From: CAWEQW01 sp963811365
GTDB lineage: Bacteria > Actinomycetota > Actinomycetes > Propionibacteriales > Nocardioidaceae
Length of the DNA stretch: 64,000 nucleotides
NCBI GenBank assembly: GCA_963811365.1
Contig: CAWEQW010000009.1
Span: 62,001 to 126,000, forward strand
Direction: 5' to 3'
Both the position numbers and the translations under genes were made by a program. Position 1 is the stretch's first letter; each line of letters begins with the position of its first letter. The notes beneath the pieces are model-generated. The model was not told the origin of the DNA, did no database searches, and saw nothing but the letters and a program-made list of their open reading frames with translations. Shown here in pieces: positions 9,489 to 16,984 of this stretch.

Positions 9489-10402
9489 CCGCCGCCTGGG
9501 CCGAGACCGAGGCGGCCGAGCCGGGCGTGATGCCCAGCGCGCCGGAGCCGATGAAGCGGCGCCGCGGCCGGACCGGCTACCTCCTGCTGCTGCCGGGCAT
9601 GCTGTGGCTGGTCGTGTTCTTCGTGCTGCCGACCATCCAGCTGGCCGGCACGTCGCTGTACGAGCCGACCGGCTCGCTCGACACCGGCTACTCGATGACC
9701 TGGTCGTTCAGCAACTACGTCGACGCGCTCACGACGTACGTCGACCCGTTCCTGCGCTCGCTGGTGTACTCGGTGACGGCGACCGTGCTGGCGCTGCTGC
9801 TCGGCTACCCGCTGGCCTACGCGATCGCGTTCAAGGCCGGCCGCTGGCGCAACCTCATGCTCGTGGCGGTGATCGCGCCGTTCTTCACCAGCTTCCTGGT
9901 CCGGACGCTGGCCTGGAAGTCGATCCTGTCCGACAACGGGTTCGTGGTGAACGTGCTGCAGGCGGTGCACATCCTCGGACCCGACGGGCGGCTGCTGGCC
10001 ACCTGGGTGGCGGTGGTGACCGGCCTGACCTACAACTTCCTGCCGTTCATGGTGCTGCCGCTGTACGCCAGCCTGGAGAAGATCGACCCCCGGCTGGTCG
10101 AGGCGGGCAGCGACCTGTACGCCAACAGCTTCACGTCGTTCCGCAAGGTGACGCTGCCGCTGTCGATGCCCGGCGTCGTGGCGGGGACCCTGCTGACCTT
10201 CATCCCGGCGGCCGGTGACTACATCAACGCCCAGCTGCTCGGCACGCCGCAGCAGTACATGATCGGCAACGTCATCGACAACCTGTTCCTCGTTCAGCTC
10301 GACTACCCGATCGCGGCGGCCTGCTCGGTGGTGCTGATGGCGGCGATCACGGCGATGGTCCTGGTGTACGTGCGCCGGGCCGGGACGGAGGAGCTGCTGT
10401 GA
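9485..10402 (+). CDS. potB: polyamine ABC transporter permease, PotB type
   Basis: 305-aa inner-membrane permease of the BPD/MetI family. After a basic cytoplasmic tail (MKRRRGRTG) there are about six membrane spans, the first being YLLLLPGMLWLVVFFVLP. The cytoplasmic EAA loop that docks on PotA is EAGSDLYANSFTSFRKVTLP near residue 205, followed by the conserved G in MPGVVAG. The GTG start overlaps the potA stop as GTGA, and the next gene overlaps in the same way. With PotC it would form the heterodimeric channel. Well supported by fold, position and EAA motif. Confidence 0.9.
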   Translation: MTAAWAETEAAEPGVMPSAPEPMKRRRGRTGYLLLLPGMLWLVVFFVLPTIQLAGTSLYEPTGSLDTGYSMTWSFSNYVDALTTYVDPFLRSLVYSVTATVLALLLGYPLAYAIAFKAGRWRNLMLVAVIAPFFTSFLVRTLAWKSILSDNGFVVNVLQAVHILGPDGRLLATWVAVVTGLTYNFLPFMVLPLYASLEKIDPRLVEAGSDLYANSFTSFRKVTLPLSMPGVVAGTLLTFIPAAGDYINAQLLGTPQQYMIGNVIDNLFLVQLDYPIAAACSVVLMAAITAMVLVYVRRAGTEELL

Positions 10403-11214
10403 ACCCGCTGCAACGCGCCGGTCGCTGGGTGACCGACCACATCATCTCGCTCATCGCGATCCTCGTGCTCGGCTACATGTTCCTGCCGATCGCGTTCGTC
10501 GTGCTGATGAGCTTCAACCAGCCGAGCAGCCGGCTGTCGTACACCTTCGACTCGTTCACGCTTCAGAACTGGCTGCACCCCTGCGCCTCGCCGGGGATGT
10601 GCTCCTCGGTGGTGACCAGCATCCAGATCGGCTTCCTGGCCACGGTCGGAGCGACCATCCTCGGCACGCTGATCGCCTTCGCGCTGGTGCGGCACAGGTT
10701 CCGCGGCCGCTCGACCACCAGCGTGCTGATCTTCCTGCCGATGGCCACCCCCGAGGTGGTGATGGGCTCGTCGCTGCTCGCACTGTTCACCGCGGCGCAC
10801 CTCGCCGGCCGGCTCGGCTTCTGGTCGATCCTGGTCGCGCACATCATGTTCTGCGTCTCGTTCGTCGTGGTGACGGTGAAGGCCCGGCTGTCCGGCCTCG
10901 ACCAGCGGTACGAGCAGGCGGCGATGGACCTGTACGCCAACGAGTCGCAGGCGTTCTGGCGGGTCACCTTCCCCTTGGTGTTCCCCGGGATCCTGGCCGC
11001 GGCGCTGCTGGCGTTCTCACTGTCGTTCGACGACTTCATCGTGACGAACTTCAACCACGGCAACACGATCACCTTCCCGATGTTCGTGTGGGGCGCGGCC
11101 CAGCGTGGCATCCCGCCGCAGGTCAACGTGGTCGGCACCGCGATGTTCCTGATCGCGCTGCTCGGCGTGCTCGGCAGCCAGGTCTTCCAGCGCCGGCGGA
11201 CGCAGGCCACGTGA
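10399..11214 (+). CDS. potC: polyamine ABC transporter permease, PotC type
   Basis: 271-aa second permease subunit with about six membrane spans and an EAA loop (QAAMDLYANESQAFWRVTFP), followed by FPGILAAALLAFSLSFDDF, the PotC-type segment. It overlaps potB and the following flavin oxidoreductase gene by GTGA junctions, so import and at least one catabolic step appear to be co-translated from one mRNA starting at potD. A short insert WLHPCASPGMCSS in the first periplasmic loop carries two cysteines that could form a disulfide; I do not know its role. Confidence 0.9.
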   Translation: MNPLQRAGRWVTDHIISLIAILVLGYMFLPIAFVVLMSFNQPSSRLSYTFDSFTLQNWLHPCASPGMCSSVVTSIQIGFLATVGATILGTLIAFALVRHRFRGRSTTSVLIFLPMATPEVVMGSSLLALFTAAHLAGRLGFWSILVAHIMFCVSFVVVTVKARLSGLDQRYEQAAMDLYANESQAFWRVTFPLVFPGILAAALLAFSLSFDDFIVTNFNHGNTITFPMFVWGAAQRGIPPQVNVVGTAMFLIALLGVLGSQVFQRRRTQAT

Positions 11215-12608
11215 GCGTGGCGGCGCAGGCGCTCGCCGACGCCGAGCCGAAGGTCTACTGGCTGACCGACCCGGCCCGACCCGAGCCGGCCGCTGTGCTC
11301 ACCGGCACGCAGCGGGCCGACCTCGCGGTGGTCGGCGGCGGCTACACCGGGCTGTGGACCGCGCTGCGGGCCAAGGAGCGCGACCCGGACCTCGACGTGG
11401 TGCTGCTCGAGGCGGGCCGCTGCGGCGACCAGGCGAGCGGCCGCAACGGCGGGTTCGCCTCGGCCAGCCTGACCCACGGCCACGCCAACGGGACGGCTCG
11501 CTGGCCCGAGGAGATGGACCGCCTCGACCGGCTCGGCGCCGAGAACCTGCGTGAGGTCGGCGACACCGTGCGGCGGCACCGGATCGACTGCGCGTTCGAG
11601 GAGACCGGCGAGCTGACCGTGGCTCGGGCGCCCCACGAGCTGGACGGCCTCGCCGAGCACGCCGCGGAGCTGGCGGAGGCCGGCCATCACGCCGCGTTGC
11701 TCGACACCGCCGAGGTGCGCGCCGAGCTCGACTCCCCGACGTACCTCGGTGGTCTGCTCGAGCCGCACGGCACCGCCCTCGTCGAGCCGGCCCGCCTGGC
11801 CTGGGGGCTGCGTGCGGCCTGCCTGGCCCTGGGCGTCCGGATCCACGAGCAGAGCCCGGTCACCGGCCTCGACCGCGACGCCGCCGACGTGTTGGTCCGC
11901 ACCGCCCACGGCTCGGTGGCCGCCCGCCGGGTGGTGCTGGCCACCAACGCGTTCCCCCCGCTCCTGCGCCGGCTGCGGCTGATGACCGTGCCGGTGTACG
12001 ACTACGTGCTGATGACCGAGCCGCTCGACGCCGAGCGGATGGCCTCGATCGGCTGGAAGCGCCGATGTGGCGTGGGGGACGCCTCGAACCTGTTCCACTA
12101 CTACCGGCTGACCCGCGACGACCGGATCCTGTGGGGCGGGTACGACGCGGTGTACCACTACGGCAGCCGGATCGCCCCGGCGCTCGAGCAGGCCGGACCG
12201 ACGCACGCACGGCTGGCCGAGCACTTCTTCGCCACGTTCCCGCAGCTACAGGGGGTCCGCTTCACGCATCGGTGGGCCGGCGTCATCGACACCTGCACCC
12301 GGTTCAACGCGTTCTACGGCACGGCCCACGACGGCCGGGTGGCCTACGCCCTCGGCTTCACCGGGCTCGGCGTGGCCGCGACCCGGTTCGCCGCCGACGT
12401 GGTGCTCGACCTCGTCGAGGGTCGTGACACCGAGCGGACCCGGCTGCGGATGGTCCGCGAACGCCCGCTGCCCTTCCCGCCCGAGCCGGTCCGCTGGGGC
12501 GGTGTCACGCTGACCCGCCGCTCCCTGGAACGCGCCGACGCGCGCGCGGGCCGGCGCAACGCGTGGCTGCGCACGCTCGACCGGCTCGGCGTCGGCTTCG
12601 ACTCCTGA
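11211..12608 (+). CDS. second FAD-dependent amine oxidoreductase (DAO family)
   Basis: 465-aa DAO-family flavoenzyme, paralogous to the product of 5035-6414. The FAD-binding motif LAVVGGGYTGLWTA is followed by GDQASGRNGGFASASLTHG; the C-terminal half has HRWAGVIDTCTRF and FTGLGVAATRF, the FAD/substrate region. It starts with GTG overlapping the potC stop (GTGA), making it the fifth gene of the potDABC operon. The fusion of uptake and oxidation in one operon suggests the imported amine is its substrate or gives rise to it. The two oxidases are clearly not recent duplicates, since their sequences differ over most of their length, so they may act on different amines. Substrate is inference. Confidence 0.83.
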   Translation: MSVAAQALADAEPKVYWLTDPARPEPAAVLTGTQRADLAVVGGGYTGLWTALRAKERDPDLDVVLLEAGRCGDQASGRNGGFASASLTHGHANGTARWPEEMDRLDRLGAENLREVGDTVRRHRIDCAFEETGELTVARAPHELDGLAEHAAELAEAGHHAALLDTAEVRAELDSPTYLGGLLEPHGTALVEPARLAWGLRAACLALGVRIHEQSPVTGLDRDAADVLVRTAHGSVAARRVVLATNAFPPLLRRLRLMTVPVYDYVLMTEPLDAERMASIGWKRRCGVGDASNLFHYYRLTRDDRILWGGYDAVYHYGSRIAPALEQAGPTHARLAEHFFATFPQLQGVRFTHRWAGVIDTCTRFNAFYGTAHDGRVAYALGFTGLGVAATRFAADVVLDLVEGRDTERTRLRMVRERPLPFPPEPVRWGGVTLTRRSLERADARAGRRNAWLRTLDRLGVGFDS

Positions 12609-12613
12609 GCGGG

Positions 12614-12961
12614 TCAGGCACCGCAGACCGCTCCTGCGTCGACGAAGTGCTGGTCCGGCCCCGGCTCCAGCGACATCCCGTCTGCGTACCCCGGCTGCAC
12701 GTCGAGCAGCAGGTCGCGGTGCGGCCAGGCCTCGAGCTGCCGCCGGTCCACGTAGACCGGACACCCCTCCACCCGGCCGACCTCCAGGTCACCGTCGCCG
12801 ACGGCGAAGTCGGCAGCCGGGAAGCACATCGGCGCGCTCCCGTCGCAGCACCCCGCCGACAGCACGAAGAGCAGCGGCCCGTGCTGCTCGACCAGCCGGC
12901 GGACGGCCGTGCGGGCCGGGGTTGTGGCCTGCACGGCCGGGATCCGGACGTTCCCGGACAC
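12614..12961 (-). CDS. DUF779 protein, partner of the adjacent aldehyde dehydrogenase
   Basis: 115-aa DUF779 protein with the family's conserved cysteine-rich motif SAGCCDGSAPMC and a C-terminal part ending VDAGAVCGA. The function of DUF779 is not established. It is commonly encoded next to ExaC/AldA-type aldehyde dehydrogenases, as here: the gene begins 11 bases after the stop of the dehydrogenase, with AGGAGG seven bases before the GTG at 12961, which decides this start over the GTG two codons upstream. It probably acts with that enzyme. The cysteines could bind metal or act in redox chemistry; this is speculation. It converges on the end of the flavin oxidoreductase gene with a 5-bp gap. 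Confidence 0.8.
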   Translation of the reverse strand: MSGNVRIPAVQATTPARTAVRRLVEQHGPLLFVLSAGCCDGSAPMCFPAADFAVGDGDLEVGRVEGCPVYVDRRQLEAWPHRDLLLDVQPGYADGMSLEPGPDQHFVDAGAVCGA

Positions 12962-12972
12962 CGCCACACCTC

Positions 12973-14493
12973 CTAGAAGAAGCCGAGCGGCGACTCGTCG
13001 GTGCTGACGAGGACGTTCTTGGTCTGGCTGTAGTGCTCCAGCATCATCTGGTGGTTCTCCCGTCCGATGCCGGAGATCTTGTAGCCACCGAACGCCGCGC
13101 CGGCGGGGTACTGGTGGTAGCAGTTCACCCAGACCCGGCCGGCCTGGATCCCGCGGCTCATCCGGCTCATCCGGTTGGCGTCGCGCGTCCACACCCCGGC
13201 ACCGAGGCCGTACATCGTGTCGTTGGCGATCTCGAGCGCCTCGGCCTCGTCGTGGAAGGTGGTGACCGCCAGCACCGGGCCGAAGATCTCCTCCTGGAAC
13301 ACGCGCATCCGGTTGTGACCCTTCAGCACCGTGGGCTCGTAGAAGTAGCCGTTCGCGAACTCGCCGTCGATGTCCGGCCGGCGCCCGCCGATGAGCACCT
13401 CGGCGCCTTCCTCGCGGCCGATGTCGACGTACCCGGAGATCTTGTGCAGCTGCTGCTCGGACACCTGCGGACCGAGCATCGTGGACTCGTCGAGCGGGTC
13501 GCCCTGGCGGATCGCTGCGATGCGTGTAAGGCAGCGCTCGATGAACGCGTCGTACATGGTGTCCTGGATCAGCGCCCGCGACGGGCAGGTGCAGACCTCG
13601 CCCTTGTTGAAGGCGTACAGCACCAGGCCCTCGACGGCCTTGTCGAGGAAGCTGTCGTCGTGGTCCATCACGTCCTCGAAGAACACGTTCGGGGACTTGC
13701 CGCCGAGCTCGAGCGTCACCGGGACCAGGTTCTGCGACGCGTACTGCATCATCAGCCGGCCGGTCACCGTCTCGCCCGTGAACCCGATCTTCGCGATCTT
13801 CGGGCTGCTGGCGAGCGCCTTGCCGACCTCCGCGCCCGGGCCGGTCACGACGTTGATCACGCCCGGCGGGACGACGTCCTCGATGACCTCCATGAGCTTG
13901 AGGATCGACCACGGCGTCGGCGAGGCCGGCTTGATGACCGAGCAGTTGCCCGCGGCCAAGGCCGGAGCCAGCTTCCAGGCGGCCATCAGCAGCGGGAAGT
14001 TGAACGGGATGATCTGGGCCACGACGCCGAGCGGCTCGTGGAAGTGGTACGCGGTCGTCTTCTCGTCCAGCACGGACAGCCGGCCCTCGAGGCCGCGTGC
14101 GGCGGCGGCGAAGTACCGGAAGTGGTCGGCCGCCAGCGGGATGTCCGCGTTCAGCGTCTCCCGGACCGGCTTGCCGTTCTCCCAGCTCTCGGCGACCGCG
14201 AGCATCTCCTTGTTCGCCTCGATCGCGTCGGCGATGCGGTTCAGGACCGCCGCGCGCTCGGTCTGCGAGGCACGCCCCCAGGTCCGGAACGCCACGTGTG
14301 CCGCGTCGAGCGCCGCGTCCACGTCCGCCGGGGCGGACCTGGCCACCTGGCAGATCGGCTGGGCGGTCGCGGGCGCGAGGTTGGTGGTGTACTCACCGGT
14401 GCTCGGTGGCATCCACTTGCCACCGATGAAGTTGTCGTAGCGCTCTTGTACGCCGACCACGCTTCCGGGCTTCCCTGGGGCGATGTAGGTCAT
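12973..14493 (-). CDS. NAD(P)-dependent aldehyde dehydrogenase, ExaC/AldA type
   Basis: 506-aa aldehyde dehydrogenase oxidising an aldehyde to the acid. The catalytic glutamate lies in TLELGGKSPN, and the active-site region FNKGEVCTCPSRALIQ carries C301 (catalytic) and C303. The GEVCTCPSR form is characteristic of the ExaC/AcoD/AldA acetaldehyde dehydrogenase subgroup, which commonly travels with DUF779, as it does here. The ATG at 14493 has a good AGGAGG eight bases upstream. Candidate substrates are acetaldehyde, other short aldehydes, or aminoaldehydes produced by the island's amine oxidases; the last is only suggested by position. No copy of the island's ACGGAWTCCGT motif was seen upstream of it. 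Confidence 0.88.
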   Translation of the reverse strand: MTYIAPGKPGSVVGVQERYDNFIGGKWMPPSTGEYTTNLAPATAQPICQVARSAPADVDAALDAAHVAFRTWGRASQTERAAVLNRIADAIEANKEMLAVAESWENGKPVRETLNADIPLAADHFRYFAAAARGLEGRLSVLDEKTTAYHFHEPLGVVAQIIPFNFPLLMAAWKLAPALAAGNCSVIKPASPTPWSILKLMEVIEDVVPPGVINVVTGPGAEVGKALASSPKIAKIGFTGETVTGRLMMQYASQNLVPVTLELGGKSPNVFFEDVMDHDDSFLDKAVEGLVLYAFNKGEVCTCPSRALIQDTMYDAFIERCLTRIAAIRQGDPLDESTMLGPQVSEQQLHKISGYVDIGREEGAEVLIGGRRPDIDGEFANGYFYEPTVLKGHNRMRVFQEEIFGPVLAVTTFHDEAEALEIANDTMYGLGAGVWTRDANRMSRMSRGIQAGRVWVNCYHQYPAGAAFGGYKISGIGRENHQMMLEHYSQTKNVLVSTDESPLGFF

Positions 14494-14631
14494 GGAGGTG
14501 CCTCCTGCGGCTCTGCAGGGCGGATGTCTTCCGTCCTCTCTCACGCTTCGCCGCGAAGGGCCGTCGTCACAGGGGCGATGGTCCCGGCAGCATAGGCAGA
14601 TGGCCTCTGTCCGGCCGGCAGGAGCGGCCTC

Positions 14632-15975
14632 TCACGTCCGCCGGTGGAAGGCGACCTGGCGCCGCGGTCCGACCGTGACGGTCCAGGCGGGGTCATGGGC
14701 GCGTCGGTGGTGCCATCCGCAGAGCGGCACTCCGTTGGCGACGCTGGTCCGTCCGCCCGCCGACCAGGCCTGTGGGTGATGGATCTCGCACCACGCGAAG
14801 GGTCGCTCACACCCGACCGCGGCGCACGAGTCGTGAAGCGTCGCGAGCGCCCGCCGCTGGGCCCTGGTGTGCAGCCGCTGCTCACGGCCCACGTCCAGCG
14901 GCTCGGACCGGCTGTCGAGGACCACCGGAAGAATGCCGGCCTCGCAGGCGAGCCGGCGCGCCTCTCCCGCGGAGATGTGCGCCCCGGTGTCGAGCCGCGC
15001 AGCCGCGAGCCCGTCCACGAGCCGGTCATGGTCGAGGTGGACGAGGATCGTCGCGGCGACCGGGCCGTGGCCGGTGGTGGGCAGATGCTCGAGCACCTCG
15101 CAGAACGCCGCACCCATCCGCGCGGTCCAGGCGAGCGGGCCGTCCGACCCCTCACCGGCCTCGAGGGAGCCGGTGCCGAAGGAGCCGGCCTCGACGGAGC
15201 CGGTCCCGGCAGACCCGGCCGGGGGTGCGGCCGTGGCTGCGGACTTCTGGCCGGGCTCGACACGCCGGCGTGGTGCAGTGAGCCGCTCGAGCGCGGAGCG
15301 GAGCAGGTGACCGTGCAGCTCGGGCACCACGAACCGCCCGGAGACCGTGCCGTCCGGCTGGTCCTGCAGGGTCAACCAGGTCCGTTGCCGCGCGCTGCGC
15401 TCCTCGGCGGCCAGCATGGCTCCCTCCTGCACGTCGGCGAGGCGCGGGGAGGTGACCTCCAGCATCCGCCGGGCCGCCTGGCGCAGGCGTCGGGGGTCCA
15501 TGCCGGACGCCGCCTTGGCGACCAGCGCCCGCTCCGCCAGCCATCGCTGCTGGTCGGTCGCCGCCGCGGGGAGGTGCTGCGCGGCATCGACGATCACCCC
15601 GGCCTGCTCCGCGGAGACCCGCCCCTCCCGCAGCGCCTCCCGGGTGGTCGGATAGCGGTCGGTCAACAGTCCGGCCAGCCGCACGCCGCGCGCACTCGAC
15701 GCCCTCGTCGTCGCGGTCCAGCCCGCGGCCCAGGCGTCCGTCGCCGGGGCGCCGGACTGGTCGGCCACATGTCGGCGGTCGGCCTCGGCGAGGACCCGCA
15801 GGCGCACGGCGTCGACCTGCGCGCCGAGGGAGGTAACCGCGTGGAGGAGCTCGCCGAGTCGATCGGCGTCGAGCTCGCCCAGGCCGACCTCGGCGAGCTC
15901 GGAGAGAGCCGCGCGGGCGGCAGCGAGCCGGGTCGCCACCGTGGCGTCCCGGTCGGTCAGCTGCGCAACGCTCAT
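14632..15975 (-). CDS. DUF222/HNH endonuclease-domain protein (13E12-like)
   Basis: 447-aa protein of the actinobacterial DUF222-HNH family. The long helical N-terminal DUF222 region (from MSVAQLTDRDATVATRL) is followed by a Gly/Ser/Ala-rich linker (residues near 255-285) and a C-terminal HNH domain: C-x4-C in CAAVGCERPF, then CEIHHPQAWSAGG and GVPLCGWHHRRAH. HNH domains cut nucleic acids with a metal ion; the biological role of this multicopy family is unsettled. The ATG at 15975 is used because the DUF222 domain begins there and the upstream DNA is low-complexity. It interrupts the catabolic island and is followed upstream by a tandem-repeat tract, which suggests a recombination-prone site. 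I saw no terminal repeats that would make it a mobile element. Confidence 0.82.
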   Translation of the reverse strand: MSVAQLTDRDATVATRLAAARAALSELAEVGLGELDADRLGELLHAVTSLGAQVDAVRLRVLAEADRRHVADQSGAPATDAWAAGWTATTRASSARGVRLAGLLTDRYPTTREALREGRVSAEQAGVIVDAAQHLPAAATDQQRWLAERALVAKAASGMDPRRLRQAARRMLEVTSPRLADVQEGAMLAAEERSARQRTWLTLQDQPDGTVSGRFVVPELHGHLLRSALERLTAPRRRVEPGQKSAATAAPPAGSAGTGSVEAGSFGTGSLEAGEGSDGPLAWTARMGAAFCEVLEHLPTTGHGPVAATILVHLDHDRLVDGLAAARLDTGAHISAGEARRLACEAGILPVVLDSRSEPLDVGREQRLHTRAQRRALATLHDSCAAVGCERPFAWCEIHHPQAWSAGGRTSVANGVPLCGWHHRRAHDPAWTVTVGPRRQVAFHRRT

Positions 15976-16039
15976 GGGTCGAGGATGCCGTGTCGTCCCC
16001 GGGCCTTCCGCCGGTGCGGCCGATCTGTGGACGGCCGGT

Positions 16040-16460
16040 TCCACGGTCGCGGCTGTGGAGGGAACCTGGCCGAGGCCGATGGGAGGCCGAGGCCGAGGGG
16101 CGAGGCCGGGGGAGGCCGGAGGGCGTGGGGGAGGCCGAGGGGCGAGCGCCGAGGGCGGAGGGCCGTGCGGAGGCCGAGGGTGGAGCGCGGAAGGCGCAAG
16201 CCGGGGGATGGAGAAGGGTCGAAGGCCGAGGACGGACTGCTGAGGGCACCAGTCCCGACGGCCCGGTCCTCGATGACGCCCCTTCCCGGCGGGCGCCCCT
16301 TCCCGGCGGGCGCCCCCTCTCGGCGGACGCCCATTCGGCGGGCGCCCCTTCTCGGCGGGCGCCCCCTTGCGGGCGCCCCTTTGCGGGCGTCGCTTCCTCG
16401 GCGGGCGTCGCTTCCTCGGCGGGCGTCGCTTCCTCGGCGGGCGCCGCCTCCGCGACGACC
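16040..16460. repeat. GC-rich low-complexity tract with 17-18 bp tandem repeats
   Basis: The 596-bp space between the HNH gene (start 15975) and the CMD-family gene (start 16572) is mostly repetitive. Positions 16070-16200 are built of degenerate GAGGCCGAGG-like units. Positions 16283-16382 are degenerate copies of CTTCCCGGCGGGCGCCC. Positions 16383-16436 are three perfect 18-bp copies of GCGGGCGTCGCTTCCTCG, followed by a decayed fourth. Several frames stay open through it only because of GC richness and repeat lengths divisible by three; I see no ribosome binding site or domain and call it non-coding. Confidence 0.75.
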
Positions 16461-16571
16461 CCCGCGTGCCGACTCTCATCCGGCTCGGATGATGTCGCCC
16501 GCCCTCGGGTCGGCGACGGTGGTGGAGCACACGGCCGCGCCCGGCGGCCCAGCACACCGAAAGGGACCACC

Positions 16572-16907
16572 ATGGCCGATGGAACACCGCTGCTCGACAC
16601 CGTGCTGGGGATGACCCAGTCGTCACTGGAGAACACCAGCCTGGAGGACCGCGAGCTGATGCTCGTGCGGATCGCGGCCCTGGCCGCAGTGGACGCGCCC
16701 CCGTCGTCGTACCTGATGAACATCGGCGCGGCCAGCGAGGCCGGACTGGCGCTCGAGGACATCCAGGGCCTGCTCGTCGGCATCGCCCCCGTGGTCGGCG
16801 GCCCTCGGGTCGTCGCGGCGGCGGGCGCGATCGGCGACGCACTCGGTCTGGCGCTCGCCATCGACGACGCGCTGGCCGAGGCCTCCTCGGACGGTGCGGA
16901 GGACTGA
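16572..16907 (+). CDS. carboxymuconolactone-decarboxylase-like (CMD) family protein
   Basis: 111-aa alpha-helical protein of the CMD/AhpD-like fold, with the family's LEDRELMLVRIAALAAVDAPPSSYLMNIGAA segment followed by a second helical repeat. It lacks the CxxC pair of AhpD, so peroxidase activity is not expected, and it lacks the length of true carboxymuconolactone decarboxylases. The function is therefore open. The ATG at 16572 has AAAGGGA eight bases upstream. It ends 20 bp before a strong bidirectional terminator. It stands alone between the repeat tract and the aminotransferase. Confidence 0.7.
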   Translation: MADGTPLLDTVLGMTQSSLENTSLEDRELMLVRIAALAAVDAPPSSYLMNIGAASEAGLALEDIQGLLVGIAPVVGGPRVVAAAGAIGDALGLALAIDDALAEASSDGAED

Positions 16908-16926
16908 TCCCGGCACCGCTGAACGT

Positions 16927-16970
16927 CAGAAGGGCCCGACCTCGCGCTGCTGCGAGGCCGGGCCCTTCTG
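16927..16970. terminator. bidirectional hairpin terminator
   Basis: Inverted repeat CAGAAGGGCCCGACCTCGC / GCGAGGCCGGGCCCTTCTG with a 6-nt loop and one mismatch, placed between the convergent ends of the CMD gene (16907) and the aminotransferase gene (16985). No long U-tract follows, as is usual in high-GC actinobacteria. Confidence 0.85.
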
Positions 16971-16984
16971 GGTGGTGGCTGGGC

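Noticed and set aside
14494..14631. Operator motif upstream of the ExaC-type aldehyde dehydrogenase
   Set aside because: GGATGTCTTCCGT near 14522 has the half-sites at the wrong spacing; I do not count it as a member of the set.
14632..15975. The DUF222/HNH gene as a mobile element or homing endonuclease
   Set aside because: I found no flanking inverted repeats, target duplication, intron or intein borders; the family is widespread as ordinary chromosomal genes.
16383..16436. CRISPR-like array
   Set aside because: The 18-bp copies are directly adjacent without unique spacers; this is a simple tandem repeat and there are no cas genes.
15990..16571. A repeat-coded N-terminal extension of the CMD-family protein
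   Set aside because: The frame is open through the repeats, but the repeat peptide is low-complexity, no start signal is seen, and AAAGGGA sits correctly before the ATG at 16572.
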